Origin: Nanobdellota archaeon
GTDB lineage: Archaea; Nanobdellota; Nanobdellia; Woesearchaeales; CG1-02-33-12
Length of the DNA stretch: 6,757 bases
Assembly (NCBI GenBank): GCA_018901315.1
Contig: JAHIFA010000105.1
Span: forward strand, 1 to 6,757
Reading direction: 5' to 3'
The position numbers and the translations under genes were made by a program. The notes beneath the pieces were generated by a model. That model saw only the letters and a list, made by a program, of their open reading frames with translations, was not told the DNA's origin and made no database searches. Below are positions 5,794-6,757 of the stretch, piece after piece. The stretch's first letter is position 1. Each line of letters begins with the position of its first letter.

Positions 5794-6335
5794 TTAATTT
5801 CTTTTCCTGCCTTTGAGACAATGTATATTCCATCCTGGAATATTCTTCTGTCCCTGTTTTTTATTTTTGTAAGCGTTTCAATGCTTGCTGCTGTCTGTGC
5901 AGTAAGCTCTTTGTCAATTCCCTCAACATATACATCCTTGCCGTCAATTTTTATTTTAACATTCGGCTTTATCTTAAGCTTTCTTGGGGTTTTCTCACCA
6001 AAAAAATTCTTTATAGTAAAAACATCCTTATCCATTGATACATTCATTGGGAAATGCCCGGGGCATATTTTTAGCTTGTAAACAAATGGCTCTGTTACGC
6101 CTTTTATCATGTTGTTTATGTGCGCCTTAAAAGTATAAATTAATTTTTTTTCTCTTCTTGATGCTTTCTTTGAGATTATTTTTACTGAGTTTTTGTCTGC
6201 AGTTATTTCAATCCTTGGGCCAGCAAGCTTTTTGCTTACCTCGCCCTTAGGCCCATTTACTTTAATTAAATGAGCCTCTTTGCTTATTTCAATCCCTTCC
6301 GGAATATTAATTTCCTGGGTGATATCTAACTTCAT
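5790..6335 (-). CDS. rpl6: Large-subunit ribosomal protein uL6 (archaeal L6/L9 type)
   Basis: uL6 lies near the factor-binding site at the base of the L7/L12 stalk and contacts the sarcin-ricin loop region. The 181 residues fit archaeal L6. The sequence shows the two repeated alpha-beta domains: domain 1 with EIPEGIEI-type start (INIPEGIEISKEAHLIKVNGPKGEVSKKL), and domain 2 with YKLKICPGHFPMNV, KNFFGEKTPRKLKI and GIDKELTAQTAASIE, ending KNRDRRIFQDGIYIV. The EKTPR and QTAASIE motifs are strong archaeal/eukaryotic marks. The ATG follows the uS8 stop by 2 nt with no visible Shine-Dalgarno site, so re-initiation is likely. Confidence 0.98.
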   Translation of the reverse strand: MKLDITQEINIPEGIEISKEAHLIKVNGPKGEVSKKLAGPRIEITADKNSVKIISKKASRREKKLIYTFKAHINNMIKGVTEPFVYKLKICPGHFPMNVSMDKDVFTIKNFFGEKTPRKLKIKPNVKIKIDGKDVYVEGIDKELTAQTAASIETLTKIKNRDRRIFQDGIYIVSKAGKEIK

Positions 6336-6337
6336 TT

Positions 6338-6727
6338 TTAATAACAGTATGCTAAAAGCTTTCCTCCAATACCTTTTTTCTTTGCTTCTTCATTAGTCAT
6401 TATTCCCTGGGGTGTTGATACAATTAAAATTCCAAAACCCTTTGCAGGAAGGAATCTTTTCTCAAATTTTTCATATGCCCCTTTTTTTACTGAAAATCTT
6501 GGCTTTATAACGCCGCATTTGTTTATCTTGTTCAGCAATTGAACATTTAATATGCTGCCTTTTGAGTCTTCTATCTCCTTAAATTCTCCAACATAATAAT
6601 TCTCTTTCATTATATTGAGTATTTCTTTGATTATCTTTGATGAAGGCTTAACCAAGCATTCCTTTGTTTTTGCATCCTCTTTGTTTAGGATAACTGATAA
6701 TGCATTTGCAAGTGGGTCATTTAACAT
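6338..6727 (-). CDS. rps8: Small-subunit ribosomal protein uS8
   Basis: uS8 binds 16S rRNA helix 21 in the central domain and is an early assembly protein. The 129 residues match archaeal S8 (about 130). Visible are the N-terminal [12 protein letters not shown] helix, [23 protein letters not shown], the GVIKPRFSV strand and the C-terminal RNA-binding motif [26 protein letters not shown]. The last part is the most conserved and fixes the family. In bacteria uS8 is a translational repressor of the spc mRNA; whether that holds here cannot be seen. The ATG is preceded by a good GGTG Shine-Dalgarno site and lies 10 nt after the uS14 stop. Confidence 0.98.
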   Translation of the reverse strand: MLNDPLANALSVILNKEDAKTKECLVKPSSKIIKEILNIMKENYYVGEFKEIEDSKGSILNVQLLNKINKCGVIKPRFSVKKGAYEKFEKRFLPAKGFGILIVSTPQGIMTNEEAKKKGIGGKLLAYCY

Positions 6728-6732
6728 TTTTA

Positions 6733-6736
6733 CACC
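6733..6736 (-). promoter_or_regulatory. Shine-Dalgarno site (GGTG) of uS8
   Basis: AAAGGTG stands 5 nt upstream of the ATG at 6727. GGTG is the core of the archaeal Shine-Dalgarno motif. This is the clearest ribosome binding site between genes in the window and confirms the uS8 start. Confidence 0.65.
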
Positions 6737-6737
6737 T

Positions 6738-6757
6738 TTAGCTGTATTTTTTAAATC
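6738..6757 (-). CDS. rps14: C-terminal end of ribosomal protein uS14 (partial)
   Basis: The last 20 bases read, after a partial codon, F-K-K-Y-S and TAA. Archaeal uS14 proteins end in a GFKKY-like motif, and uS14 is the normal gene before uS8 in archaeal spc operons. The call therefore rests on five residues plus synteny. The other two minus-strand frames give no familiar ribosomal-protein ending. uS14 is a small zinc-binding protein of the small-subunit head. Confidence 0.75.

Overview
This window is a stretch of an archaeal ribosomal-protein (spc-type) operon, written entirely on the minus strand. It reads from right to left as uS14 (last five residues only), uS8, uL6, eL32, eL19, uL18, uS5, uL30, uL15, SecY and a DUF106/EMC3-type membrane protein that runs off the left edge. 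The uL6-eL32-eL19-uL18 order, with the two archaeal/eukaryotic-only proteins eL32 and eL19, excludes bacteria. The DNA is AT-rich, with Lys/Ile-rich proteins, AGA/AGG arginine codons and very tight packing. Together with the DUF106 gene directly behind secY without adk, this suggests a small-genome archaeon, possibly of the DPANN group (Woesearchaeota/Pacearchaeota-like). That lineage is an inference from style, not a proven placement.

Layout: the right part (about 2177-6757) holds ribosomal protein genes, and the left part (1-2166) holds two membrane-protein genes for protein insertion and export. Intergenic gaps are 0-10 nt or short overlaps (4, 8 and 14 nt), so the whole window is probably one polycistronic mRNA with coupled translation. 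I see no internal promoter, terminator, tRNA, mobile element or CRISPR. No stretch above 300 bases lacks a gene, and the plus-strand open frames are all shadows.

The ribosomal proteins supply both subunits: uS14, uS8 and uS5 for the small one, and uL6, eL32, eL19, uL18, uL30 and uL15 for the large one. SecY is the translocon that docks at the peptide exit of the large subunit. The DUF106 protein belongs to the Oxa1/EMC3/TMCO1 insertase superfamily, so the operon makes ribosomes together with the membrane machinery that receives their products.

Three points deserve attention. (1) uS5 is split by an apparent one-base deletion: its conserved N-terminus reads from an ATG at 4213, meets a TAA at 4102-4100, and the family alignment resumes at once in the -1 frame. 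(2) uS5, uL15 and eL32 all carry long Lys/Glu-rich C-terminal tails, two of them built from internal repeats. (3) The DUF106 protein has methionines in heptad spacing along its predicted cytoplasmic coiled coil and a roughly 125-residue extracytoplasmic insert. No new system was recognised; apart from these points the window is conserved housekeeping DNA.
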